Virus record (IMG/VR): IMGVR_UViG_3300027973_000028
Coordinates: 1-64,000 of that record
Direction: 5' to 3' (one strand)
DNA: 64,000 bases
Source of the DNA: a virus
Of this stretch, positions 7,930 to 14,699 are shown one piece after another. Within the stretch, counting starts at the first letter, position 1; each line of letters begins with the position of its first letter. The notes under the pieces are model-generated. The model searched no databases. It saw only the letters and a program-made list of their open reading frames with translations, and was not told where the DNA came from. The translations under genes and the position numbers were made by a program.

Positions 7930-8631
7930 TTAATCTTCTCTTGTATGTATGTTCAACGAAAGCCAACCCATATTATAGAGGCTGTTAGGCAATACATCTG
8001 GCTCAAGACCGGTCTTCCATAGACAATATGGGAAGCTTACTTGATCTTGATATGACCATTGTAGATTTTGCTGGTGCCACAACTCTCCAAGTTCTTTAAC
8101 TTTTGGATTAGTCATATCTCTAGCAGAGACTCCGCAAGCATATAGCCCGTACTCTTCTGGAAATCCTTCTGATCTATAAAAATCACACTGTTCATCTAGT
8201 GGTTCTTTTGCATACTTTGATGGTCTGATAGTTGCTTCCCCATAAGCGCAATATCTTCCAGGATTTCCTAAGGCGTCTGGGTGCGGAGATGCCACAAAGC
8301 CATTCTTCATATAGGATAATATTTCAGAAACAAAATTAGAATTAGTTATAGAAATTTCTCCATCAATCCATATTAAGTACTTATATTTAAGTAATATTTC
8401 TATTGAATGTGGATTTAATTTTGGTCTTTTTGATCTTCTTCTATTGTCTAAGTGAGCGTCTATCTCTGGAAGAAGTTGAACATTCCATGGGTTGGAAATA
8501 TCGAATGCTGACTGACCATCTGTAAAGTATATATAATCTACACCAGGTATTACAGTTTGAGCTGTTGCATAGTCGTAACCGCCAGTTACGGCAGTGCAGA
8601 TTACAGTATTGCCATGCCAATCATCAATCAT
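7930..8631 (-). CDS. Glycosyltransferase-like protein (DUF616/TOD1 type)
   Basis: 233 residues. The start VICTAVTGGYDYATA, the middle DNRRRSKRPKLNPHSIEILL with YKYLIWIDGEISI, and the later HPDALGNPGRYCAYGEA follow the pattern of the TOD1/MUCI70 glycosyltransferase-like family (PF04765), where the acidic WIDG(E/N) replaces the DXD metal site. The family transfers sugars to glycans or proteins. It ends two bases before the next gene and overlaps the upstream methyltransferase gene by eight bases, so it belongs to one tight operon. It may decorate virion proteins or host surface glycans. Confidence 0.7.
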   Translation of the reverse strand: MIDDWHGNTVICTAVTGGYDYATAQTVIPGVDYIYFTDGQSAFDISNPWNVQLLPEIDAHLDNRRRSKRPKLNPHSIEILLKYKYLIWIDGEISITNSNFVSEILSYMKNGFVASPHPDALGNPGRYCAYGEATIRPSKYAKEPLDEQCDFYRSEGFPEEYGLYACGVSARDMTNPKVKELGELWHQQNLQWSYQDQVSFPYCLWKTGLEPDVLPNSLYNMGWLSLNIHTRED

Positions 8632-9208
8632 TGATCTGCTTTACTGCATCTACCTTTAAAAGATAGTCTTCATGTATTAAGGGTTTTGAAGCATCCACTT
8701 TAAGCCACCCCCATTCGTCTCCAGATTTTACATCCAGGACTTGTAGGCCAATATTATTAAAGTCGTCCACTAACATTCTACTTGTTAGACCAACAAAATG
8801 AAAATCATACTGATTAGATTGTTCGGCAAAAAAGATCTGTTGCATAGCTCTATCACCCTCAAGTGAATCCATAGATAATATTTGTCTACACGCACCTAAA
8901 AAATCTGGAACTTCTATTCTAATCATTCCACCTGGTTTAAGAATTCTACACCACTCTTTTAAAGCAGCTTGATATTCTTTCCAAGGAAAATGTTCTAAGC
9001 ATTCTGAACTGAAAACAACATCCGCGTAGTCATCGGGAAGTGGGATAGATCTTGCATCACAAACTATGTCAACCTTATGCCAAGTATCATCTGTTGCATG
9101 AAGCGGAAATGGCTCTATGTCTACGTGAGTCCAGTCAGGACCTAGATATGTCCTAGTGCCTATAACCACTTTAATTCCATCACTTTTTGGTATTGTTTCT
9201 AAACGCAT
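8624..9208 (-). CDS. Class I SAM-dependent methyltransferase
   Basis: 194 residues with THVDIEPFPL, VDIVCDARSIPLPDDYADVV, FSSECLEHFPW and WCRILKPGGMIRIEVPD, in the order and spacing of Methyltransf_11-type enzymes (acidic residue after strand 2, 'DAR.IPL.D', 'LEH' and 'LKPGG'). It resembles methyltransferases found beside glycosyltransferases in surface-polysaccharide clusters. The stop overlaps the next gene by eight bases and seven bases separate it from the upstream gene. It is a second methyltransferase of the cassette, only loosely similar to the one at 7385-7927. Confidence 0.75.
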   Translation of the reverse strand: MRLETIPKSDGIKVVIGTRTYLGPDWTHVDIEPFPLHATDDTWHKVDIVCDARSIPLPDDYADVVFSSECLEHFPWKEYQAALKEWCRILKPGGMIRIEVPDFLGACRQILSMDSLEGDRAMQQIFFAEQSNQYDFHFVGLTSRMLVDDFNNIGLQVLDVKSGDEWGWLKVDASKPLIHEDYLLKVDAVKQIND

Positions 9209-9215
9209 TATTTTC

Positions 9216-9884
9216 CTATCTATAATTAACAGTTATTGGATACGGCATTGTCTTAATTAATCTATCAGTATAAGTGTAGCATAACGGATGAAATATCTCT
9301 AGCAATATTTCACCCCATTCAATTGGGTATCTTGTAATTGTTATATCAGCGGCTTCTCTACTACTTTTTGCTGGAAATTTTTGTAAGTTATTAAACTTAA
9401 CATCCATTATACCAAGTAATGTATTGTACCATTTGGTAGTAAATTCTGTATTAGGTTTGAATATATATAAATCGTTAGTCATCAATTTATCCCAGTGTTG
9501 ACCAAGCCAAGGTCTCTGCTTTGGAGTCACACTTAACTCACCTTCATCTTCTGGAGCTCCAATACCAAACGCATCAGAAGACTCGAGTTGGTCAAAGTAT
9601 GGATTCCAATTCCATGAACATGGTTTAATGTCGGTGTACCCTCCACCATGATGATGCATGAAATACGTTCTGAGATAGTCTGCCTTATGTACATCCGAAA
9701 GATATTGATACCCGGGATGAAGGGGATGTTCATCGAGTATAAAGTCTTGTAGATTTTCATTGGTAACTAAAATATAATTAACCTTAGAATTATTTTTTAA
9801 ACTTTCTATACCGTTAATTCTATTTTCATTCATCACTAAATTATTAGTGCCGACCCAAAAGGAGTATAAGTTTCTCTGCAGCAT
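9216..9884 (-). CDS. Glycosyltransferase, GT32/capsular type
   Basis: 222 residues. The segment DVHKADYLRTYFMHHHGGGY plus TDIKP (about residues 65-90) matches the sugar-binding DXD region of GT32-like and Caps_synth enzymes, where the usual motif is 'DxxRxxxLxxxGGxYxDxD'. YPIEWGEILLEIFHP is a typical C-terminal section. The enzyme would transfer a sugar from a nucleotide donor. It ends two bases from the dioxygenase gene upstream, with no promoter in between. The second Asp of DXD is replaced (DIK), so metal binding may differ from the family norm. Confidence 0.7.
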   Translation of the reverse strand: MLQRNLYSFWVGTNNLVMNENRINGIESLKNNSKVNYILVTNENLQDFILDEHPLHPGYQYLSDVHKADYLRTYFMHHHGGGYTDIKPCSWNWNPYFDQLESSDAFGIGAPEDEGELSVTPKQRPWLGQHWDKLMTNDLYIFKPNTEFTTKWYNTLLGIMDVKFNNLQKFPAKSSREAADITITRYPIEWGEILLEIFHPLCYTYTDRLIKTMPYPITVNYR

Positions 9885-9886
9885 AT

Positions 9887-10660
9887 TTAAAGTTCCGTAT
9901 TTATAATGTGGCCAGTGATCTGGTCACTGGGTGGAAGTTCTTTTCTTACTAAGATTCTTTGTACCCATCTATCAGTGCCATCATATCTAGCTTGAAATGG
10001 TTTGCGACCATGAATTGTTTTATTATTATCTATAACTAATAAGTCGCCAGTCTCTAAAACTATTTCCTGAATACATTCTTCAACAGCTTCATGGAGCTTT
10101 TCTAATGCTGCTCTTCCAAGTTCATCGTTTGCCTTAACGAAAGTATAATCATAAATAAAATTGTATCCATCTTCAGTTTTTTCAAGAACTGAAATAGGAA
10201 TATTTTTATCCTTCTGACCTTTTGTTCTAAAGGATATATCTATGTTTGTTGTGAACCACTTCTTCTGAAGAGTTGCTATTACCCATAGATCCAATTTTTT
10301 AACAATATCATCTACATTAGCATATGTGGTCACAGCATTCTCATCACCTCTTAGACACAATAACATAACGTAATCTGGTTTGTATGGATGAAAAGCTGTT
10401 TCAGTATGAAGAGCAAGCTCCACCTTAGATGAGGTAGATATCTGTTGGCTTTCAGTTTTGTGGACCGGTACTATGTTCTGCATCATTTGTCCACCCTGTT
10501 CCTGGGCGTAAGAAATTGGATGACCAAACATCCATGCGTAATCAAGCAGTGTCCCAACAGCTTCTTTGGAAGCGCTTCTTTGAGGAGAAGATGGATAAGG
10601 AGTTGCAGGCGTCTTGGGTACGTGACCAATCTTAACATTTTTAAATAGTATTATACCCAT
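9887..10660 (-). CDS. Clavaminate-synthase-like Fe(II)/2-oxoglutarate oxygenase
   Basis: 257 residues. The iron ligands are visible as H85-x-E87 in ELALHTETAFHPYKPDYV and H217 in IDNNKTIHGRKPF, with Arg232/Arg235 in DRWVQRILVRKE for the 2-oxoglutarate carboxylate. HxE instead of HxD, and the LRG-x(2)-N loop after it, are characteristic of the clavaminate synthase / arginine and asparagine beta-hydroxylase subfamily (CAS, VioC, AsnO), which hydroxylate free or carrier-bound amino acids. Members usually have 320-360 residues, so this is a short version. It overlaps the next gene by one base. In a phage it might modify an amino-acid or glycan component; the substrate cannot be told from sequence. 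Confidence 0.75.
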   Translation of the reverse strand: MGIILFKNVKIGHVPKTPATPYPSSPQRSASKEAVGTLLDYAWMFGHPISYAQEQGGQMMQNIVPVHKTESQQISTSSKVELALHTETAFHPYKPDYVMLLCLRGDENAVTTYANVDDIVKKLDLWVIATLQKKWFTTNIDISFRTKGQKDKNIPISVLEKTEDGYNFIYDYTFVKANDELGRAALEKLHEAVEECIQEIVLETGDLLVIDNNKTIHGRKPFQARYDGTDRWVQRILVRKELPPSDQITGHIINTEL

Positions 10661-10872
10661 TAACGATCAGACAAAACTTTCAATATTAAAAAATATAATT
10701 TACTTAAATCATTTGGAGAAATAGAAAATACATATTCTTTTTCAAGTGTTTTAATTGTAACGCAATGAACATCAAGTAAGTCACCATTTGATGTAATCGA
10801 TGCAGTTGGCTTTGATATAACTATATTATTTATAGTCGGCATAAAGCCATCAAAGGGATTTACGTTGTCCAT
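10660..10872 (-). CDS. Small hypothetical protein, 70 aa
   Basis: 70 residues, mostly beta in character (INNIVISKPTASITSNGD, then VTIKTLEKEYVFSISPNDL) and ending in a helix KLYFLILKVLSDR. The layout of beta hairpins followed by 'x(S/T)xxEL..LY..L' recurs in the small proteins at 19387-19599 and 32667-32909, so the three may be one divergent family of small phage proteins. It is the first gene of the glycan/oxygenase cassette. No function can be given. Confidence 0.5.
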   Translation of the reverse strand: MDNVNPFDGFMPTINNIVISKPTASITSNGDLLDVHCVTIKTLEKEYVFSISPNDLSKLYFLILKVLSDR

Positions 10873-10891
10873 TTTTCAATTATAGCACAAA

Positions 10892-11056
10892 TTACTTCTT
10901 TTTCTTTGCTGCTCTCATATTGTCTATCAAGTTTGGATAGGGGCGACCAGCAGCTTTTGCAGAAGCTTTAGCTGAAGCCTTGGCCTTAGACGAAAGCTTC
11001 TTTGACTTCTTTCTTGGACTCGGGCTGTCCCAAACGGCTACTTTTTTTGCAGCCAT
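10892..11056 (-). CDS. Small Lys/Ala-rich basic protein, 54 aa
   Basis: ATG 11056 to TAA 10892-10894, 54 residues, beginning MAAKKVAVWDSPSPRKKSKK, with an Ala/Lys/Ser central stretch and a C-terminal RAAKKKK. It is strongly basic and low-complexity, like histone H1-like tails or packaged DNA-binding peptides. It is one of seven tiny basic proteins between 10.9 and 14.3 kb, and the N-terminal MAAKK is shared with the protein at 11169-11369. Likely nucleic-acid binding, by composition only. Confidence 0.55.
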   Translation of the reverse strand: MAAKKVAVWDSPSPRKKSKKLSSKAKASAKASAKAAGRPYPNLIDNMRAAKKKK

Positions 11057-11088
11057 TACGATATCTTTAATATGAGATATATTTGGAC

Positions 11089-11118
11089 TGCGTGTAACGC
11101 AAAATAAGTACAGTGTAC
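11089..11118. promoter_or_regulatory. Two short palindromes upstream of a basic-protein gene
   Basis: TGCGT-GTA-ACGCA (11089-11101) and GTACA-G-TGTAC (11108-11118) are both perfect inverted repeats lying 33-62 bases upstream of the gene starting at 11056, in a 112-base gap between minus-strand genes. They could be operator half-site pairs. No regulator or matching copy was identified elsewhere in the window, so this remains a structural observation. Confidence 0.3.
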
Positions 11119-11168
11119 AATTTTATCTTTATGAATAAAATAAAATAAATTTAATTTATCTTTTATCA

Positions 11169-11369
11169 TTATTTTTTTTTGCTAATCTTTCTTAGTGTTT
11201 TAGCAAGCGAGGCTTGCTTGCGAGTGAGTGGGCTGTACTTGCCTGGATTTTTAGAAACTGCGGCTGCAAAGCCCGCTACAGATTTGCCAGCTTTTTTAGC
11301 TTTTGCGGTAAAAGCTCCAGGTCTTTTGATTGCACCCTGTATCCATTTCTTATCTTTTTTTGCTGCCAT
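11169..11369 (-). CDS. Small basic phage protein, 66 aa
   Basis: 66 residues beginning MAAKKDKKWIQGAIKRPGAF, with KAKKAGKSVAGFA and a C-terminal LAKTLRKISKKK. The combination 'KKWIQ.AI..PGAFTAKAK.AG.SV..FA' is a pattern I recognise from unannotated basic proteins of aquatic phages. The net charge is very high, consistent with DNA or virion-interior binding. It overlaps the upstream membrane-protein gene by 20 bases and is part of the run endolysin - membrane protein - basic protein. Confidence 0.6.
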   Translation of the reverse strand: MAAKKDKKWIQGAIKRPGAFTAKAKKAGKSVAGFAAAVSKNPGKYSPLTRKQASLAKTLRKISKKK

Positions 11370-11640
11370 TATTATCCCCCGGTGCCTTAACTTTTTCTCC
11401 GGTTTTAAATTTTAGATTTTCTAAATTAAACTGGCTAGTAATATGATCACTTAGATGTGTGTCTAGCTTAGCTTCTATATGTGATATATCACTGTCTATA
11501 TCTGCAATGTCTTCTTTTATGGAATCTAAACGATCTTTGACAAATCCGTGGTCACGAATATTCTCACGACGACCCTTCTCTATGAGAAGCATTAGAACGC
11601 CAAACGCGCCAGTAACAGCGGAAGCCCATACAATTTCCAT
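11350..11640 (-). CDS. Membrane-anchored coiled-coil protein, possible holin
   Basis: 96 residues: one N-terminal membrane segment (WASAVTGAFGVLMLLIEK, about residues 5-22), a heptad-like region about residues 35-70 (LDSIKEDIADIDSDISHIEA), and a basic C-terminus. This resembles the single-TM plus coiled-coil proteins (DUF2746-like) found next to actinophage endolysins and often treated as second holins. Its ATG overlaps the endolysin stop (TAATG), so it is translationally coupled to the lysin, which supports a lysis role. Confidence 0.6.
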   Translation of the reverse strand: MEIVWASAVTGAFGVLMLLIEKGRRENIRDHGFVKDRLDSIKEDIADIDSDISHIEAKLDTHLSDHITSQFNLENLKFKTGEKVKAPGDNNGSKKR

Positions 11641-12389
11641 TAGAGACCGAGTAATTCTTTTACTTTAGGACCGACAACAGAATCTGCAGGAAGTTTGTTT
11701 GCAACCTTGAATGCCTTCACCGCCGCGTCTGTCGCAGCATCTTTTATGCCGTTGATTTCACCCTTATAGAATCCCTTGGCCTTCAGAGCCTCTTGTAGGT
11801 CTTTATGGTCATGGATAGGAGGTGTTGTGTTCAGGTTTACCACTGGAGCAGCACCACCAATAAATGCCATTACTGCTGGTGTTGGCTTGTCGCCAGTTAC
11901 TAGTCGCAAATGCCAAGGTTCGGATGGAACCACTTCCCAAGAAAATCCGAAATCTTTAACGTTTGCGATAAGCCAATTCAATCTCTTTGGTTCTGATGCA
12001 TTAGAAACATCTACGGCCAAGCCCAGATTATGATTCGACTTACCCGGTGTCGCTAGCATGGCCATGCCCTTTTTCAAGTACCAGGTTTTTCCTTCAAACG
12101 TCTTAGTGCTTGTTCCTTGAATTTGTTCCAATACGTAGCGTTGTTTAAAGCCGGCCAGTTGGCTCTCGTATGTGCGATATAAATCGCCAGAACTCGTGGG
12201 TTTAAGTTCGATCCCTTCAGCTTTGGCCTTAGCAACCATCGCGTTCCAAGCGTCTGCAGCACGCCAATGAAGTTTTCCTCCGCCTGGGATTGCCCTAAGC
12301 AATGTTTCGGGCAGTTTTCCAGGCTCAATACCCTTCAGGTCTTTCGGCATAACGATTGGAACAATGTAATCCCATGCAACTTTGGCCAC
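11640..12389 (-). CDS. Endolysin: M15 D,D/L,D-carboxypeptidase with peptidoglycan-binding domain
   Basis: 249 residues. The zinc peptidase motifs are SNHNLGLAVDV (His120, Asp127) and SEPWHLRLV (Glu157, His160), the M15/VanY signature 'SxHxxGxAxD ... ExxH'. The C-terminal ~60 residues (HKDLQEALKAKGFYKGEING to KELLGL) form a PG_binding_1 three-helix domain. It would cut the peptide cross-links of host peptidoglycan at lysis. There is no signal peptide, so it needs a holin; the coupled downstream gene at 11350-11640 and the cluster at 549-1296 are candidates. An M15-like domain also occurs in the tail protein at 60639-62576. Confidence 0.88.
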   Translation of the reverse strand: MAKVAWDYIVPIVMPKDLKGIEPGKLPETLLRAIPGGGKLHWRAADAWNAMVAKAKAEGIELKPTSSGDLYRTYESQLAGFKQRYVLEQIQGTSTKTFEGKTWYLKKGMAMLATPGKSNHNLGLAVDVSNASEPKRLNWLIANVKDFGFSWEVVPSEPWHLRLVTGDKPTPAVMAFIGGAAPVVNLNTTPPIHDHKDLQEALKAKGFYKGEINGIKDAATDAAVKAFKVANKLPADSVVGPKVKELLGL

Positions 12390-12445
12390 TTCTATCTCCT
12401 ATTATTAAATGTTTTTGTTTTTAAAAAATATTATTATTAAATTAT

Positions 12446-12595
12446 TTACTTCTTTTTTTTCTTTTTAGCAATTGCTGCCTGTAAAAATGGCGGCAGTTTT
12501 TTCTGAGCTGGGGTCATGCCAGACATTTTTGAACCAGATTTTTTTGCTGAAGATTTTTTTGCCGATGTCTTTTTTTCCATTTTGCTGTACTTCAT
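12446..12595 (-). CDS. Tiny Lys-rich protein, 49 aa
   Basis: ATG 12595 to TAA 12446-12448; 49 residues starting MKYSKMEKKTSAKKSSAKKS, with MTPAQKKLPPFLQAAI and six terminal Lys. The Ser/Ala/Lys repeats resemble eukaryotic-like histone H1 tails, whereas 'MTPAQKKLPPFLQ' looks like a folded anchor conserved among phage basic peptides. It starts one base after the previous tiny gene ends, so the two are expressed together. Virion-internal or DNA-associated role inferred from charge only. Confidence 0.55.
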   Translation of the reverse strand: MKYSKMEKKTSAKKSSAKKSGSKMSGMTPAQKKLPPFLQAAIAKKKKKK

Positions 12596-12596
12596 A

Positions 12597-12722
12597 TTAT
12601 TTTTCTTCTTTCTTTTTGGATTTAGTTTTTGGAGTAGATTTCTTTTTTAAATTTTTTTCTTTTTCTTGATCTTTATTATCTATAATTGTAACATCATTTG
12701 TAGTTGTAACGTATTTTGACAT
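12597..12722 (-). CDS. Tiny Lys-rich protein, 41 aa
   Basis: ATG 12722 to TAA 12597-12599; 41 residues beginning MSKYVTTTNDVTIIDNKD followed by a Lys/Glu tail. An AAAGGATT ribosome-binding site lies five bases upstream. The N-terminal half is polar and beta-prone, the C-terminal half is charged and probably disordered. It sits between the DUF6321-like gene and the next tiny gene with 1- to 13-base spacings, so it is a co-transcribed member of the basic-protein cluster. Confidence 0.5.
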   Translation of the reverse strand: MSKYVTTTNDVTIIDNKDQEKEKNLKKKSTPKTKSKKKEEK

Positions 12723-12735
12723 AGTAATCCTTTAA

Positions 12736-13008
12736 TTAACAATTCCATTTTTTAAGAGCCAATGCTTTGCGCGTTGGTCTTCCCTTAGAATCTTTCATCG
12801 GCCCTTTTACTCCACCCATTCTAGCACAAAATGATTTGCGACGCTTTGCCGCTTTTGATCCTGGCTTAAGTTTACTTGGCTTTGTTGTAACCGCCATCTT
12901 TAGCTTGGACCCAGGGTTTGCCGCACGATAGGATGCAACACCTTTTTGATTCAAGCCACCCTTAGGATTTTTGCCCTCTTTGCGTGTCCATGCCGGTGAT
13001 TTTGCCAT
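12736..13008 (-). CDS. Basic phage protein, DUF6321-like
   Basis: 90 residues. The N-terminal SPAWTRKEGKNPKGGLNQKG and the C-terminal RRKSFCARMGGVKGPMKD plus GRPTRKALALKKWNC form a strongly conserved pattern that I recognise from many tailed phages of aquatic bacteria (annotated as DUF6321). Cys and Trp positions at the C-terminus suggest a small folded domain, perhaps metal-bound. It is very basic; the biochemical role is not established. Located between the endolysin region and the 2OG oxygenase. Confidence 0.7.
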   Translation of the reverse strand: MAKSPAWTRKEGKNPKGGLNQKGVASYRAANPGSKLKMAVTTKPSKLKPGSKAAKRRKSFCARMGGVKGPMKDSKGRPTRKALALKKWNC

Positions 13009-13039
13009 AATATTTTACTTTCTAACAATTAATATTGTA

Positions 13040-13750
13040 TTATAGTACTGAAGTTTTTACAAATTTATTGCTATAATTTTCTTCAGAAATACTTCTAGCA
13101 CACTTAAAACTCTTTATCGAATTAAGGAGAACTGCTTTTTCGCTGTACCACATGCTTGGTATAGTATACCTATACCCATCTATAACTTTATCAACTCCAT
13201 GTAAATATTTTGCGTTACTCGGCCAGGTAATAAAGCTACCAGACTTTGCTTTAATTTTTACATCATATTCAGGAAAGAATAATTCCCCACCTTTATAGTC
13301 ATCATTTATATAAAATACCGAAGAAAAATCAACAAAATCATTAGGGAGTGAGTGCTCTGATTCATCAATATTTTGATCTTCATCTGTAATATATTGAAGG
13401 CTAATAAATTCTCCGGTTGCTAGCTCACTATCAGCGTGCACGTCCTGAAATTCGCCAGGAGACCACCTCCTTATAGCTTCGTTTTTTTTAGGCACTACCC
13501 TAGTTCCATATGACCACTCTATCTTATCCTTAATAATATTTAATATATTTACAAATAAATTAAATACTTCTGGAGTGGCGTTATGAAAATTTGTTTTTTC
13601 ATCTGGATAAGTTTGTAATTTTCCACTTGAATAAAAAATACTATTTGACCAAGTAGTTTGACTTTTACAAAAAGATAACATTTTGTTTAAATCTTCGCCA
13701 GAAAAAAGACTATCATGAACAATTATATTATCTGGTGACGCTGGTGGCAT
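13040..13750 (-). CDS. Prolyl-4-hydroxylase-like Fe(II)/2OG oxygenase
   Basis: 236 residues. QDVHADSEL supplies the HxD iron pair, and FINDDYKGGELFFPEYD-type sequence followed by YLHGVDKVIDGYRYTIPSMW supplies the distal His and the Arg that binds 2-oxoglutarate; this is the standard 2OG-FeII_Oxy_3 / P4H order. Phage P4H-like proteins are thought to hydroxylate protein or nucleic-acid targets, none of which is known here. The ATG overlaps the stop of the upstream 41-codon gene (TAATG). A shorter relative with the same core lies at 30885-31457. Confidence 0.82.
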   Translation of the reverse strand: MPPASPDNIIVHDSLFSGEDLNKMLSFCKSQTTWSNSIFYSSGKLQTYPDEKTNFHNATPEVFNLFVNILNIIKDKIEWSYGTRVVPKKNEAIRRWSPGEFQDVHADSELATGEFISLQYITDEDQNIDESEHSLPNDFVDFSSVFYINDDYKGGELFFPEYDVKIKAKSGSFITWPSNAKYLHGVDKVIDGYRYTIPSMWYSEKAVLLNSIKSFKCARSISEENYSNKFVKTSVL

Positions 13751-13875
13751 TATTTTTTCTTAGGTTTTTTAGAATTCTTCTTTGGCTTTAAAGATTTCTT
13801 TAGCTCAATACCATACATTGAATTATTAGTTCCCATTCTTGGGCCACTAATGTAAACATTTTTTTTAAAAACCAT
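13750..13875 (-). CDS. Tiny basic protein, 41 aa
   Basis: ATG 13875 to TAA 13750-13752; 41 residues, MVFKKNVYISGPRMGTNNSM then a Lys/Pro-rich tail KPKKNSKKPKKK. Stop and downstream start overlap as TAATG, so it is translationally coupled to the oxygenase gene. Composition matches the other tiny basic proteins in this cluster. No domain recognised. Confidence 0.5.
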   Translation of the reverse strand: MVFKKNVYISGPRMGTNNSMYGIELKKSLKPKKNSKKPKKK

Positions 13876-13880
13876 TATGT

Positions 13881-13982
13881 TTAATCCTTAGGTTTAGGTT
13901 TGGTCTTTGGGGTTGGTGTTTGTCCTATTTTTTTAGGAGCTGCGTTTCCTTTGGAGACCAACCTAAACTTAGCTAAAGACAT
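13881..13982 (-). CDS. Tiny basic protein, 33 aa
   Basis: ATG 13982 opens a 33-codon frame (MSLAKFRLVSKGNAAPKK, then a Thr/Pro/Lys tail) ending at 13881. A longer in-frame start at 14066 would run inside the upstream gene and give an implausible N-terminus. Peptides of the form 'MSLAKFR.VS' with Thr-Pro-Lys tails are seen in other phages near structural genes. The evidence is compositional and positional. Confidence 0.4.
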   Translation of the reverse strand: MSLAKFRLVSKGNAAPKKIGQTPTPKTKPKPKD

Positions 13983-13986
13983 TAGG

Positions 13987-14295
13987 TTATTTAGTTGACT
14001 TTTTAGGACGACCCTTTTTTGCCGTTGAGCTGGCAGCTCTAGCAGCGTCTTCTGGACGAGGTCCAACCTTCTTAGCCTTAGGGGAAGATGCTTCCTTTAC
14101 GGCTTTAGCAACTTCTTTCTTTGCATCTGAAGCAATTTTCTCTGCTGCTTCAACTGCGATGTCTGCAACCGCCTGTGCCTGATCTGCAAGTTCATCAATG
14201 ATCTTAGCTTGAGCCTTAGCGATAGAGCTGTTCGGATCTAGCTTTTGAGCGTTGAATGCAATTGACTTTATTTTACTGGCTAATTTCTTAAACAT
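13987..14295 (-). CDS. Ala/Lys-rich histone-H1-like protein
   Basis: 102 residues: an amphipathic N-terminal helix (MFKKLASKIKSIAFNAQKL), a long Ala/Glu/Lys helix (about residues 25-70) and a basic Ala/Lys/Pro tail ending GRPKKSTK. The composition resembles bacterial histone H1-like (AlgP/Hc1) proteins and apolipoprotein-like helices. It could bind DNA or coat a membrane. RBS AGAGG is near. It is the largest of the basic-protein cluster. Confidence 0.6.
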   Translation of the reverse strand: MFKKLASKIKSIAFNAQKLDPNSSIAKAQAKIIDELADQAQAVADIAVEAAEKIASDAKKEVAKAVKEASSPKAKKVGPRPEDAARAASSTAKKGRPKKSTK

Positions 14296-14381
14296 TTTTA
14301 ACCTCTGTTTATTTTTATTTTTGGATGATTAATAGTAATATTATATTATTAATAATAGTAACTCGCAAATATATGTTTTAG

Positions 14382-14699
14382 CTATTTGCCCTGTTGGGAC
14401 TCCTTAATTAAAACATATCTATCTCCAGTCTCTTTTGAGACTATTGAAAACCCATAAGCTGCCGCACCTTCTATTGCTGCCTGGAGAGCTTCCTTATCCT
14501 CAAGGGAAACATCGCCCAACGGAAGACTTATACCGGCATAGACATCTATGTTTTCAAAATTTCCAATGTTTATTTTTCTGTTTACACCGCAAACTAAAAC
14601 TGGAGATGTTGAAATACTTATGCCTGGATTGGCATTAATCATTGAATCCAATGGAGAATCTGTTGATTGTTCAAAGGCATTTTTACTTATCTTAGGCAT
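14382..14699 (-). CDS. Hypothetical protein, 105 aa
   Basis: 105 residues beginning MPKISKNAFEQSTDSPLDSM, with the central SPVLVCGVNRKINIGNFENI and DVYAGISLPLGDVSLEDKEA, and a helix then a strand at the end. The alternation of strands and one helix suggests a compact alpha/beta domain of about 80 residues. No family recognised. It overlaps the start region of the kinase gene by eight bases, so it is expressed with the nucleotide-metabolism genes. Confidence 0.55.
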   Translation of the reverse strand: MPKISKNAFEQSTDSPLDSMINANPGISISTSPVLVCGVNRKINIGNFENIDVYAGISLPLGDVSLEDKEALQAAIEGAAAYGFSIVSKETGDRYVLIKESQQGK

